A stretch of DNA of 64,000 nt from Hoplostethus atlanticus (GCA_034670405.1 JAXDDX010000015.1:1302001-1366000), one strand, 5' to 3'. Positions 1 through 12,693 are shown, numbered from the stretch's first letter. The notes: generated by a model not told the origin, from the sequence alone. Program-made: numbers and translations.

Positions 1-313
1 CAATAACGTGTTATTTGTCTCGCTGGGAAAGCTGGAGCCATCTATGCAGAGATCAAGCATCGGGGACAGAGGGTCTTAGTCAGCTTTCCGAACTTGCATA
101 TCAGCAGTATAGCCCAATGGACAGTTTGCTCCCCATATGAAGGATTTGTCTGCGATCAGTGCAGTGGAAGCCGAAGAAATATGGCCAGATTTTTAGCCTT
201 CGGCATATCTTGCTGTATCTACTCTCTTCCCCGGGCTCATCTCCCAATGCGACAAATCTGTAAAAGGAGTCACAGACATTACTTTAGCCATGCTCCAGCC
301 TGGCAAGCCAGCC
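1..313. other. unassigned DNA
   Basis: No gene or recognisable repeat is seen. The short open frames here are not supported by any motif. Confidence 0.5.
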
Positions 314-362
314 ATTGCGTTCAGGAAGAATCAGCCAACTCCTAATTCTTCCTGAACGCAAT
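314..362. repeat. perfect 18-bp inverted repeat (hairpin)
   Basis: Two perfectly complementary 18-base arms (314-331 and 345-362, left arm beginning ATTGCGTTCAGG) enclose a 13-base spacer. The match stops abruptly outside the arms. It could be the end of a foldback element or a chance-preserved palindrome; no target duplication was found. Confidence 0.85.
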
Positions 363-2329
363 ATTGTTTTCAGCTGTGAGATTTGGCTTCGCCACTGCAG
401 TGCATCGGGTCGTGCCGCTGTGCTCAAAGTTGACAACGCTTTCTTGTCATCAACATGGCAGAACTGGAAGCCGCAGAGTATTTGAACAGGCTACACGATC
501 GCAGAGTACAGAGTAGTTTGGCTCGCCGGTTGACTTTGTTCCAATTGATTAAAGGAGGAAGTTGGTGACATTTGCTTAGGCTGCGTTCATGTCATGTCGG
601 CTTTACTGTAAATATGAGCTGCTGACTGGGAAAAACCAACCAGGTGAGCTTCTTAGTAGTAATTAAAAGTAGGACATGTGGGATTCTTTTTGTAGGCTTC
701 AATATTTCCCTCTTGGCATCACAAATTGCAAAAGTGTGTCAAACATGGCACCGATGTCAGCAGTCCCAGGTAATGTGTGTGGAGATAATAAAAAAACATG
801 ACATTTTTATTGTGCTTTTTGATTTGATTTTTTTTTTTTTACATGTATATCTGTCTTAAGATCTAGCTGTCAGCTCCATCCATGGTATTTTCTTGTCTTT
901 CTTTCTTCTGTTTGTAGGCTAAACCTGCAAACTACACGTTTTAGTAAATAAACACTGATGGTTCTTGATTCTGTTGGAAGGCTGCCCTTTCTGAAAGCTT
1001 CAGCGTACCAGAGATACCATGCAATAGAGGTTCAAGCATAGCTCCTCACCAAATACAACTGTTTCCTTGTAGATCGAGCATTTTTTTTGATGAAATACCA
1101 CTTCTGTTCCATAATGGGCCGATTTCATCGAAGTCTATAATTGAAATAATTTCACATCACATTTAGCGTGTGAACTTTACTCTTTTTGAAAACAACATTC
1201 CAAGGAATTCAAAGGATTTGGGGAAATTGCTGCAGACATGTTGTTTATTAAGTTAGGGACACCATGAACAGAAACACATTTAAATGCCATGGCCATGTGT
1301 ATTGGGACCGGAGCTGTATTTGTGTTTGTGTGCAGACTATATTTCACCGTGTTGTGTTGTTTCACCAAGTTGTTTCCAAAATAAGCCTGAAATCACTCAA
1401 TAATGTGGGGGCTGTGCGTATCTGGTTAATACAAATCTTGAATATTATTAATATTGATTTCTGTGCAACAAATGCTTTACAAATTAGGCCACCAAAAAAT
1501 TGACTGCACTGGATTTGCCTGACTGCAGTGACCATGATAAGGAAAAAAACAAACCTGTTTTTTGTGTTTAATTCATACATTGATGGTGACAATAGGGAAA
1601 TCGGTAAGCTCACAAATTAATAGAAAAATAAAAAGTGGTACAAATAAATCAGAATCTGATGGAAAACAAAGCAACACAGAAAGGCTATTGTATTGCCGTA
1701 GCTTAGCACACTAGCCAATGAATACTGGCCAAACTGTGTCAAACATAATTTCGTCTTTGACCCATGAACTCATCTTTATCGTTATTAAATAAAATTCAAG
1801 TCAAAGGCTGTAACATTAACCTGCTTTCTAAATTTAGATGCATTTCATTGTATGTTCACTTTCTGCCGTGGGAAGAAATAAGATATATATTTTCAGATGT
1901 GAACCCCATGAAATCCCATTCTTCTTTATCTAAATATGGCAGAACACATAGTGAAGGAACTGCACGCTCCATCCCCAAGCCAGACCAGTCACTGCATCAT
2001 CCTCTCCAGAGTAAAGCCCTTTCCAGGGTGTGAAAACTTCACCAAACGCCGCCTGATTCCTTGCATCTTGGAGGGTTACGTGTGTGCTTATGTGCGGTGG
2101 TGTTGGTTTCGTTAGGGAATGACAAGGCTGACAATAGATATCACATGGATGTGTTAGATAGATTGGCTGGGTGACCACAAACATAAAAGGTAGGCAACAG
2201 GCCATTAATTCAATAAACTGCATTAGGCAAGATTGCAGCGATGTGATGAAAATTTTAAAGAAATTCTGGTGTCGGGTATGGGCACTGGCAGGAAATCTCC
2301 ACACAGGAATTGATCAAAACTTAAGAGCA
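363..2329. other. unassigned non-coding DNA
   Basis: AT-rich sequence with a run of 13 T at 828-840 and only short open frames lacking recognisable motifs. No element ends or splice-supported exons were recognised. Confidence 0.5.
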
Positions 2330-2496
2330 AAATACTAAATAGCAGCGCTCTGTCCAGACACAGCTGGACTCACCAACATTAGATCTTTTTCCTCTGTCGT
2401 CCCTTTGTATTCCTTCGGTATGAAGCATCGCAGACCGGCCGGTTGATAAACATGAGCGTGTTGTGTGCAGTTTACTGACGATGGCAGTGAGGGGTA
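2330..2496 (+). repeat. dispersed repeat, copy A (similar to 55833-55980)
   Basis: This stretch aligns by eye with 55833-55980. Shared blocks include CACTAAA, a GCGCTC..TCCAG block, AGCTGGACTCA, TATTAGATCTTTT-like sequence, CAGACYGGCC, ACATGAGCGTG and TTACTGA. The two copies differ by small indels, including an extra stretch here around 2393-2420. The longer copy has a large foldback immediately upstream that is absent here. Class unknown; probably part of a non-autonomous DNA transposon. Confidence 0.65.
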
Positions 2497-3924
2497 ACTG
2501 TAAATCACAAAAGCCTACTGATAACCACTAGTGTGCCCAATATTCAGGGTTCACATTTCATCATGGAATTTCTGGAATCTCATGGAATTTAAAGTGTATT
2601 CCAGACAGGGACCGTCAGGTACAGTGATAAATTCTGTAGTGAAGATTGAGCACTATTGTAAGTGTAATAACTATATATAAACTTTTATTTAATGTCATCA
2701 CTTTCCAAGAGAGATGGGGTCCATGTCACAGCACAATTATGCTCCATGTCTACAACACTCAAGAAGCGTAGATAAAGTACACAAGCCATAAACTGGGACG
2801 ATCTGCAATGAGTACCAAAAGGATGAACTGTCTCCATCAGTTTGCTGTGGCTAACGGTCACACCTGCCACTCCCTGCCTGTTAATTTATGGGGCTTCAGT
2901 CACAACTAGTTGATAGTGGCTGTTGGCTTATAGTAGGGATGATTTGATCTGTATTTTTGGTGCCAATATTGGTAGCCGATCCCACGTTAGCAGAATTGGC
3001 TAAGGCAGCAATGTTTACAAAACGATCAAACTACAGTATCTGCACCAAGAACTGAAGCGGATGCGTGGAAACTACACTTTGCTTTACATAGGTAGGGCCT
3101 TTTAGGCGAGCAGAGAATAAGGATATTGAAAACTGACTACAGACAGGTTTGCAAAATATTATTGGTACAATTATTTTATGTAATGAAATAAAAGATTCTG
3201 CACTGACTGAAGTTAGATAAAAACATTTTTCTGTATGCGCTGTGGCCTGTGAAAGCATCACTTTTTTGCCCCCTGAGCACTCTGCCAGATTGAGCAATGC
3301 CTAGTGTAATCAATTCTTTTATTAGGTTATATAGGCTTTGAGGGAAAAAAGGAATCCCAGGCTGTTATAATAGCCTGTGCTATGCTATATTAGGTGCAAA
3401 AGACATTGTAATAATTTTACCGTAAGCCTATGAAACAGGCTTTAACCTTCACAACGCAATAAAAAAAAAGCTGCAATATCTCCAGCATTCCTGCTTTGGG
3501 GTAGGCTATTATTAAACATTAACATAGAGTAAGAAGCTAGAATTTTAAACAGGTTTTAGTAAGCAATCCCCCTTTACAAATTGCTTTCAGCGTTAAAACC
3601 TGTCCTTAAGCAGTTGTCAAATCAAGATCTTACTTTTCCCACCCTGCCTGCCTTCATTTTTATATATACACAAGCTTACAAATTCTGCTTGATGTCCTTT
3701 ACATCCACTCAAATGTAACATTGATGCTCTTGACCATGCAGAAGACACACGATTCCCTCTCAAACCTGACAGCCCATTACGATGTCCGTTGGGCAACGGG
3801 CCAATGATCTGCAATACTTTCATCAACATGTCCTTGTACCATTCCCCTTTATCTTCTGACGCCATTTGGATTGTGTATGAAGAAACTAACCAACTCAAAC
3901 TGTTCAATTAGCGGTAGTTTAGTC
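2497..3924. other. unassigned non-coding DNA
   Basis: No gene seen. A short patch near 2940-2995 (GATCTG..CCAATATTGG..GCCGATCCC) recalls decayed DNA-transposon ends common in fish, but no partner end was found. Confidence 0.4.
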
Positions 3925-3990
3925 CAGTGGTTCTCTCAAAGTGGGGGTCCTAGAGGGGGTCCCAGGGGATCCCCAGCAAAAATGAGAAAT
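3925..3990 (+). mobile_element. possible hAT-type end fragment
   Basis: The segment opens with CAGTGGTTCTCTCAAAG followed by a G-rich GGGGTCC block. This resembles the CAGTGGTTCTCAAA-type terminus of Charlie/Buster-like hAT elements. No matching opposite end or 8-bp target duplication was located, so this may be a solitary fragment or chance similarity. Confidence 0.3.
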
Positions 3991-5215
3991 AGTTTAATTT
4001 CACTATAATCTAATTCACTACATATTCCAATTAGATATATACACGGGACTATTCCAATTATAGGTTTCACTCTCACCATTATTATTGTCCCACGTACAGG
4101 GTAGGCAGTTATTCAATTCAATATGAAATCCACAATGACAAAATAGAAATCTTATCAAACGGGTGTCTGTGGCCTAATTTATGTCTATTTGGGGGTTCAA
4201 GACATGAAAATGTTAGAGGCCCAAGTTAAATGCACCTGATAATTAGTGTGCCGCCTTAGCCCTCGTATCAAAACACACAATGCATGCTACCCTGAATGTG
4301 ACAGGGTATCAACCATCCAAAACGTCAGGACAGCACAGCGGCCGAGTAAAGACGAGGTGATGCTAAAAAGGTTCACAATGAGGTTTAGTGCCCCATTTAA
4401 ATATATTTCGTTTCCTTTCGGTTTTTCAGTCATTATTCAGTGAGGCGTGTGTAATGTGCACACAATCGGAAAAACAAATTGGTAAATCCAGAGTAAATTA
4501 GACCAAAAATAATGAAGTTCTTCATTCTTTATCTGTCTTCAGTGATCACGCTGAGCTTTTGACTGCCAACCTTAAAGAGGCTTAGAATAATGAATTAGTC
4601 TTAGCGATCTCTGAGGACACGAGGGAGGAGAGTTTGCCCCAAATTCATTCCTGCTCTATCAGTAGATAGATAACAGTTAATACAATTAAAAGTTGTGCAT
4701 AGGCTTAATTTCTCTGAATCGTCCAGCAAGCCGTTTTACTGAATATTAGAGGTTCGCTTTGCAGGAGACTATATAAGCAGAGCATTTTTAAATGAGAAAT
4801 GAGATATTGTACAAGTATAAATTTGCTGTGGCTTGAGTTAATGCTCTCTAAGAAGTTATCATTTTAGTTCAAATAAAATGTAAAGTGAAAATATAAAGTT
4901 TGTCCCTTTTTGACAGTTAAATCACTCAGTAGAAAGAGTCGTCCTTGCTCATCTGATTGCCATATACTGCTGAACAAAAATCACGAGTCACTTGCTCTAC
5001 ACAGGTCTTAAAAATTGAAGATTGAGATTGAGATTTATTCTGTATTATGTTACCTGCTATCCATATCAGGCTGGCTCAAATTTTGTCATTTTCTTGCTTG
5101 GATTGTGCATGAAACACAGCATCAGGTGGTGCTAGCGAACTAATACGCCCAATATGTCAGGAGACCAAAATCCATCTCTGATTTGGGAAGCAATTCTCTT
5201 CCACTTAAAGATGGC
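3991..5215. other. unassigned non-coding DNA
   Basis: AT-rich, with short open frames only. Nothing recognisable was found. Confidence 0.5.
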
Positions 5216-5367
5216 GGGGCATCCTGGTGGCTCAGGCGTGGTGTACCATGTAACCGGGGACCTCCTGGGTTTGAATCTGGCCTGTCTCATGCCATCCCTC
5301 TCCCTCGCCACCAAATCTTCCTGTCTTTCTCTACTGTGTCTATAAATGAAGGCAAAAATAGCCAAAA
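5216..5367 (+). mobile_element. tRNA-derived SINE (first family)
   Basis: The head contains pol III promoter-like boxes: an A-box-like TGGTGGCTCAGGCGTGG, and a B-box-like GGGTTTGAATC about 40 bases later. A pyrimidine-rich body (CCATCCCTCTCCCTC) follows, then an A-rich end near AAAATAGCCAAAA. Spacing and order match a tRNA-headed SINE. Its body differs from the other SINEs in this window and it lacks the L2-like tail, so it belongs to a separate family. Overlapping open frames here are artefacts of the SINE. Confidence 0.6.
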
Positions 5368-7324
5368 GCTGCACCAGGCAATTCAACATGATGGTGGCCC
5401 CAAATGGCAACAAGAGGTATTTGTTTCAATTTTGAGTACTTGTATACCCAGAAGTCATGTAGCATGAAGTTTGCTGGTCGTTATATACCCAAGAATACAA
5501 AAGGGACGAGAGAGGCAAAAGATCTAGTGTTGGTGAGTCCAGTCACTCAGTTCTGTTTTGGATTTCACTCTTAAGTTTCAAGTTGTCACTGCCTTTGGGC
5601 GGAGAAGATTTCCCGCTTGTGATTATACTCTACTCCTGGAATTAATTTGGACAAAAGACAGCGTCTCAGTTAGTGTGGATGGGACATCTCTTCTCTGTTG
5701 CAACCCCACTTTGTGGTTTAGGCTTGTAAGACGAGCGGATTTGAACAGAAATTCTTGCCTGGTGTAGCTTTAAGGCTATTTTAAGTTCCAGGTATCTTGA
5801 GTATTGATTTTAAAAAAAAACAAACAACTTTGCCGCGGTACTTGGCTACAGCAAAGGGTACTTCCAGAGACACACTATGATGAGTGGAGATCAAAGCAGC
5901 TCTAGCTGGAGTGAGCTTTGAATCAATAGCTACCATCGGTGCTGGTCAACACGGTGCACAGCCGTGATGTCACCTGAAAGATTGATCAGAGCTGGAATTG
6001 CCTATAGGTGACTTTGTTTAGAGAGAGGGTGGTTAGAGATGCAGCGTCAGGTTGGCAGTGAGGAGGTGAAGGATATGTTATAACACATCCACCGACACCC
6101 ACTGCTGATTTGTTTAATGTTGTGTTCACACCCTCGGAGTCATACATTAAAGCCTCATTTCCCACTGTGCTTTCCGGGGCTTCATAATTATTTACTGCCA
6201 AAGTGTCAAAGTCTGCCGTCTGCTCCCCACCAAACCTCTTGGGGAGACGGGCAACTGTCAGTGGTGCATTCAGATTCATCCTGACAAAAATAGTTTAGAA
6301 ATCAAAATAAGAATAATGAATACATGACAACAATCCACCTGTGTGCAAGAGGCTAATATGAAAGATTTCTGTTCCAAAACAAAAGTGAGCAAAAACAGGC
6401 CACGACATGGGCCATTTTTATTGTATTTATTGCAATATTTAGGAGTCTGACAGCGCTCTGATGGAAGCGGAGACAAGCATGATCCTGAATGAATGATGAG
6501 AGCTCCCGATCCCTGAAACAAGCACTCTGACCGCTGGGAAATCAAACCAGGAGGAAACCGGGAGAGCAATGTTCATCCGACTTGGAATCACAGCATGACA
6601 TCCTGTACTATGTCATTTTTCATGAACGTTCCCGACTCCCTTTACACAAACACACTGGAGGTGTACCCCTTATCCAAATAAATTGCGTATTTGGGTGAAG
6701 TGGTCTTGACCAGGCCAAACCCATAGCAACGGATTTAATGATGATTAAAGGGGAAGCCGCTCACTTTCAGGAATTTAAAGAGGTTACTCATGGTTGAGGA
6801 CAGTGCAATCAGTACCTTTTTAATAAACTATCACCCACAGCCATAAACCCAGAGAACTAAGGTTTGAAGCCAGTGATGTCATCACACTAAGAAAACCCTA
6901 TATGCAAATTAACTTGACTCTTTAGTAAATGCTATCAGTTCTGAGCTCGAAAGTTTATTCTTATTCTGAGGAAATCTCTCAGAGAATGGATTGGGACAGA
7001 TGTGAGAACATATTTCCCAATGAAGCAGCTCCAAATTTTCTTGATTACCTCAAAAGTTGAGGTTTAAGTTCTCTGGGTTTGAGAGAAAGTTGTGTTTTCA
7101 CCAGTATTTATTTAGTATTTAGTATGGTCTTCGCCCATAGGACTAATATAAGAATTCTTGAATCAAGTGATATTCCCTCTTGATAACTTCGCTTTCAGAC
7201 GATGTTAGACATCCGTCAGCCACAGACTGCTGCTCAGTGTCATCTTGTCGAATCTGGCCATGCTGTGTATAAAAGTTTAGGTGTCCTCATGTCCTTCCTC
7301 TGGTCATTTACACACGCAAGGGTG
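5368..7324. other. unassigned non-coding DNA
   Basis: No gene or complete repeat seen. Minus-strand open frames of 97 codons at 5986-6279 and 6276-6569 show no domain or splice support. Confidence 0.5.
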
Positions 7325-7433
7325 TCCGGCCCAGACTGCTCAGTCATGAGCATGAGAGTCTCAGGGTCGTGGGTTCAATCCCCCCATAGTTTCAAGTACC
7401 TTTTTGTAAGTCGCTTTGGATAAAAGCGGACAA
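7325..7433 (+). mobile_element. SINE with L2-like tail, truncated copy
   Basis: A tRNA-like head with a clear B-box (GTGGGTTCAATCC) is followed by TTTTTGTAAGTCGCTTTGGATAAAAGCG. That tail matches the 3' end of the L2-type LINE at the right edge of the window (read on its own strand). The start of the head is eroded (GGCCCAGACTGCTCAGTCATGAGC) and the extreme 3' tail is missing. Same family as the copies at 13257-13392 and 33089-33156. Confidence 0.7.
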
Positions 7434-7741
7434 ATTTCGGGCGGGGCGGCACTTGTCCTGATTTTGCCCCCCCCCCCACAATGTTAATATTCCATCATGT
7501 CATTCCAGTATGCCGTAAGTACTGTTTTAGCTAAATGGGAGAATCAGCGCCATCTACAGGCTAACAAAGAACTTAATGAAGAGCATGTGGAACTACATTA
7601 ACTGAACGAATCAACAGAGGGGGAACTATTTCCCACCAACCACAAGAGATCGAGAGATCATTCACCACCATCATCAAACATGAAAAGCCCCCCACAAAAA
7701 TTTAGCATAATTAGCATCATTTTGCATCTGAACTGGTTCGT
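7434..7741. other. unassigned DNA with a poly-C run
   Basis: Contains 11 consecutive C at 7467-7477; otherwise nothing recognised. Confidence 0.5.
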
Positions 7742-7742
7742 A

Positions 7743-7774
<32 letters not shown>

Positions 7775-7790
7775 TTTTTTTTTTTTTAGG
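7742..7790. repeat. (TA)n microsatellite followed by poly-T
   Basis: About 14 TA units are followed after a few bases by an uninterrupted run of about 17 T. An open frame across it translates to Ile-Tyr and Lys repeats and is not a gene. Confidence 0.95.
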
Positions 7791-9269
7791 GAATGACTGG
7801 CCATCACCAACGTTGGTCCCCCGTCCCTCCACCTTCTAGACCAAATTTGCACCCTTGTACACACGCCATTGTGTTGTTACAGTACTAAAACTTTGACTTT
7901 GTTGCTGATATCAGTCTATGTATTATAGTTTAAATCCTTGAATAGAAATAACAAGGTTGTTAGTCTGTCAGTACCTTCCTTCGTCTGGAGCCAAATTTTT
8001 ATAAATGGTTCTATTAGTTCTGTTGTCCTCCCCTGTTTTGCTTCAACTTTTGTTCTGGTTATTTGCTTGGCTCTGCTTCACTCACACACACACACACACA
8101 CTTGGAGGTACAACCCAATAACCTGGCTTTCCTTTCTCTCCTGTAATGTTGTTGTATTACAACCTCTACAAATGTCCCCTCACCTTCGTCTTTGACAGCT
8201 GTATGAGCTGATATCTTGAATGGATGAAAACACTGCAAAAAGGTACACGGTTGTGTACAACAAACACTGCTTGTTTTTTGTTTTTTTTATTTCTTTTGGA
8301 CCACTATATTTGGATCAAACAGGAGTTTGGCACTGAAAATGCTTTCTTCTCTCCACCAGCCAAAACCTCCACATGCCATGTTGCTGTTTTGGTGGTTGAA
8401 TGAGAAGGTTTTGATTAACATGCTGTTTTGCATCTACGATAGCAAAGTATATAATCAAAACAGTACTAGCATGTTATAGTGGGGTTACCAAAAAGGGAAA
8501 AAAATGGTGTCGGGGGTTATGGTAGGTATTTTAACATCAATATAGATTAGAGAGATTCATTTAAAGATTGCAAATGTTTTCTTCGATTTTGCTTTTGACA
8601 AAGTCGTTCTTGAAACAATATGCCAGCCTTCTTCCCAGAGCCTTTTTATATTAAATTAGGCTGCTTTTGCAAAATACCTTTTTGTTAGAGTATTATTACA
8701 GATACAATTCCAGAATTTCCAATAAAGTATCTATCTTATCTATCTTTTATGCTCAAAAAGTATTTTCCCCCATATTCTTCTTTGTGCTACAAAATCTGTA
8801 AACACAAATCGCCTAAAGACTATCATTATGTGAAAAAGGATTTTTTTTCCCCCCTTCACTTTGAAGAAATGTTACCTCAGACAGCCACACCAGTAGACAG
8901 GTATCATATTCGGCTCAATGTTGTACAATGTTGCACTAAATTATGTCTCAGATGTTGAGCGGAACTGCTCTGAATGTGATACACTGGAATAACACGCCAC
9001 CGCTGACAGATTACATCAAAGTCATTTGCTACTATGATTGGTGGAGGATGGTGCAATGATTAAGTACTTGTTTACCCATCAAGTGACGTACAGAGATCAG
9101 CCTCAGAGGCCAGCGTTTCAGGACCCCTGAATCGTTTGAACGGAATTGAAAATGTGTCTGACTGCGATTCAAAGGGGTGGATCCGGGCAACAAAAAAGAT
9201 GTGCTGGAACACAATCAAGGTGATCCAGATTTGAAACAACGCCTGTAACCCATACAGGCTCGCACATTC
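7791..9269. other. unassigned non-coding DNA with a short (CA)n
   Basis: A (CA) repeat of about 9 units lies at 8083-8101. No genes or element ends are recognised in the rest. Confidence 0.5.
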
Positions 9270-9478
9270 ATGTGTGGAGCATTTTTTATCTCAATCTTAC
9301 CACAATAAATATTTATAAGCCAGGACTTCAATTTCTGAGTTCTCTTGTCTACCAGTATTTATAGTTCATGCATGTGGCACCCGAGGGGAAAAGCCGGGTG
9401 TCACATATGGTGGAGAATGCGAGCACACTGATCAGCACACTCAGTTAGAGAAATGGACGACACCACACAGCGATGTTT

Positions 9479-9501
9479 GGGGGGGTGGGGTGGGGGCGGG
9501 G
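9479..9501 (+). repeat. G-rich tract, potential G-quadruplex
   Basis: Four runs of four or more G separated by single bases (G7-T-G4-T-G5-C-G4). Confidence 0.85.
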
Positions 9502-10231
9502 TGGTGATGTCCTTGCTGCTGTAGAAAAGAATCAGGCAGCCCTCTGCGCTGTCATCCAGGCCTGGACCAAAGCACGTGGCGCAGAGAAGGGGAAAAGGTG
9601 GGGCCAGTCCTCAGCGCGAAGAGGTCCCTGTGGAGGAGACTGAGACTGAGGCTGCAGAGGAGGAAGCTGTGGAGGTAGTTGCCTCTACCCCACTGGTAGA
9701 TGTCGTGCCAGTGGAAACCCCAGCTCCCCCACCACTGGCCTAACCTGAACCTGAGCCCATTCCAAAACCAGAGCCTGAGGTGGTTGAACCTGAACCAGAG
9801 ACTGAGCCAGAGGTTGCAACCGAGCCTGAACCCGAGAATGCAACTGAGCCTGAGCCGGAACCTGAGGTTGCAATAGGGCCGGAACCCGAGCCTGAGGTTG
9901 CTGCTGAACCAGAGCCTGAGTCGGAAGTGGGTGCAACCGAGCCTTAGCCCAAGACTGGACCAGACTCAGGACCAGAACCGTTGGAGGAGGAGGCTGCTGA
10001 GTATGGAGGGTGGACCCTAAGGGGCCCAAGTGAGAGAACCCAGCCATTCTCTAACCTGCTTATATGCTTGTGGTTCCAAGAGAAGTTGGATCAGGAGGTC
10101 ACCGGATCAGAAGGTGGTGATCAAAGGCCTTTCGATCTGGGTGATCCAGTCAGGGGAACGGTATTGGTGATGGCGAGCCAGGGTCCCGTCATCACTGCAT
10201 GGCCGTTCAGCTCGCCCTACAAGTCTGAACT

Positions 10232-10292
10232 GGGGGGGGGGGGTGTATTCCCCAAGGGTGCATTCCCCAAGGGTGCATTCCCCAAGGGTGCC
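10232..10292 (+). repeat. G12 run and 16-bp tandem repeat
   Basis: Twelve G are followed by three near-identical tandem copies of a 16-base unit (GTGCATTCCCCAAGGG; the first copy has T for C). Confidence 0.9.
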
Positions 10293-10300
10293 ACAATGCC

Positions 10301-12693
10301 CTTTTTAATTAAATCAATATTAAAGTGAGTGGGTGATATCACTTTGACTACAATTTTAGTGGTTGACTGTTAATGAATTAATTTGGGCTTATGGTTGTAG
10401 AAAAGTGAAAATGTTCTAATAAAGTAAAGTATTGCATTAAGTCCACTTACTGGTATGGCCTTTTTGGGCAGCATTATGATTTTATAGCAATACAGATCAT
10501 TTTAATGAATATGTCCATCAACGGTACTCTGCTGGAGAGAAGTTCCCCCACTTTTTTCGCTGCATGGTCTCCAGCTGAGGTTTACTGCAAATGTAATCCA
10601 TATATTGGCAGGTGTCAGAATGCTAACCAATATATAAGGTCTGAATGTCAAAAGCCCATTCTCACAGCCGGCCACTAATCTATTGGCCCATTTAGACAGT
10701 GCTAGAGTAATAAAGCCTGCTCATGGTCATGTGATCATCCCTGACCACTGCCTACTGACCAAGTACCAGCTTCAGTTGATGTTTGGCAATGTTTTTGCAC
10801 ATGTGTGTCTGTTAGGGGGTGATGTTTGCAGATGGGGCCTTATCCCCACACTATGCCAAGAGCAATCACTGATGCTGTGACTTTGCTCAGAACCTTTTTC
10901 ATCTGTGCTAAACACCAATACACACACACTCAAACAATTTCTCTTGAAGAGTAGATGCAGATCGGCATATATCATGGGTGTGTATTATCAGCAGTCAGGA
11001 AATATGTTTGTGTCTTTGTTCGATTGTAGAAACTGCTAATTAATTGTGAATTTGAAAACATCTCCCGCTGTTGTTGATGTCCTGTTCTCAGACTAACTGT
11101 AGTGAAGTGACTAAAGCTAGATTAGTCTAAGCACAAGGCTGCTGTTGTATAGTGCTAATCAGCAATGAGTTGGGATTTATTGATTAAGCTTGTCTTGGAA
11201 AGAAAAAGATTAATATATGCACCTGGAAAGAAATAATCTAATAATCATATTTATTAGCTGGTAATTTGTTGCACCAGGGTTTGTTGCTGTCAGTTTTAAT
11301 TATCTCCCACAGGTCCCATAATTCCCTGTTAAATGCATGATGGGATTCATCAAGTGCCAGCCAAGAGGACTTTCCATGATGGTATAACGCTGAAGATGAT
11401 TGAAAACTAAAAGGAGTTTAGTTGAGATCAAATTAAAGGAGTTTAGTGAGGTTAAGGGTATGCCTTTTTTAGAAGGTCTCTTCTAATATAGTTGGCACAT
11501 TATACACACTAAAACAGTTATTTCCTATATGAAATTCATCCTGAACTATGTACTGAACTATGTATGCTCAGAATTTTTATTTTGAAAAGAATTGTCAGCT
11601 GAGTATTTCAAGACCGATTTTTCAATTAGTCCAACAATTACAATATGATGGACAACCTCCAGGGAAAGACTAGACAACAAAAAGGAAAAGCGGAAAACAT
11701 GAACATGGAACACCCCTTGTAACACCCCATGTAAACCCCCAATCCAAAAGAGTCCTTTACTCCCAGTCCTTTGCTCACAACCCAAAATCCAAACTCCCAT
11801 CAGGACCAGAAACAACATCCAATGCCTGAAAACCACAACTTTTTTCCCTTCAATAAATTCTCTGGGCAATAGTCAATTCGCAACAAGGCAATGATAATCC
11901 CATCCTTAAGCTTTTTTTCAAGGTGAGTCATGTGCTCCCAAACTCATGTTTTTACTTTCTCTGCTGTTTCTCTGTATGTTTTAGGTTTTCTCTTAATTAC
12001 TGAAATGTTGAATACAAATGAAAAATTGTTCATTTAGATCAGTGTTATATTCTGAAAAACCACACTTTGTGGGTACCCATTGAAGGTGTATTTTACTTTT
12101 TAGTTTTTAGTTAGTAAATCTCAGTAGGTCACTCAGAGTCACGACAGAACCCTTTGTTGTGACTCTTTAGTGGCTCTTTTGGTGGTTCCTTTTTCAACTG
12201 GTATTTTGTTCTATTTGATCAAACCCTGCACATCAGCTGCTTCCAGCGTTTTGTTGCATTTTATCCTGTATCATGCTGGAGTGGGTGCTGGAATTAATGC
12301 TGCTCACTTCACCTTCACTTGGCCTTCTGATATGAAGAATCTGAATTGCCTCAAAGATTTTATTGCCAAAAAGAACCCCACGCACTGTGGTCCCCATTGG
12401 AGACACAGTGAACCAACAGCTCACTCACAGTTGTACACTGTGTCGAATAAACTGGATTACGGCGTCTCAGGGTTGACCTGAATATCATCACAGTGCCCTA
12501 CAACCACTCTAATGGCTGTTATCCTCCAAGGGCTCAAGCATTCAGAAGTTTCTTCGGTCCATTTTGGCAGTCTCCTCTCCAAGACAAAGTTTATGATCAG
12601 CAATCAATCTGACTGCTTGCACACACTGCGAGCAACTTGGTTGATGGGTTGCTCTATTCTGACCAATTGTGGACAGCACAAGCAGGCAATCAT
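10301..12693. other. unassigned non-coding DNA
   Basis: AT-rich. A plus-strand stretch at about 12170-12630 has overlapping open frames of about 100 codons, but they are unrecognised and have no clear splice sites. No element termini found. Confidence 0.45.

Larger units (their letters stand above)
9270..10300 (+). pseudogene. decayed LTR-retrotransposon-like segment with Glu/Pro-rich coding remnant
   Basis: An LTR-like end (AATAAA at 9304, then GGGTGTCACA at 9396-9405) is followed within a few bases by TGGTGGAGAATGCGAGC, placed where a reverse-transcriptase primer site would sit. A broken reading frame follows. One frame reads DVLAAVEKNQAALCAVIQAW; after a shift near 9600 another reads EEVPVEETETEAAEEEA and then about 60 residues of Pro-Glu-Pro-Glu repeats. 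Two in-frame stops (near 9740 and 9944) break it. A run of 12 G at 10232-10243 followed by TGTATTCCCC could be a polypurine tract and a 3' LTR start. Protease, polymerase and integrase are absent. This is best read as a gag-like remnant of a gypsy-type element with pol deleted; a degenerate host gene is the alternative. Confidence 0.4.

Noticed and set aside
9685-10047. 120-codon minus-strand open frame rich in Gln/Val/Leu/Pro
   Set aside because: It is the antisense of the Pro-Glu repeat coding remnant, which has the stronger protein-like pattern on the plus strand.
12170-12640. Possible exon(s) on the plus strand before the Harbinger element
   Set aside because: Open frames of about 100 codons overlap and include VDLNIITVPYNHSNGCYPP, but no family was recognised and no clear acceptor/donor pair brackets them.
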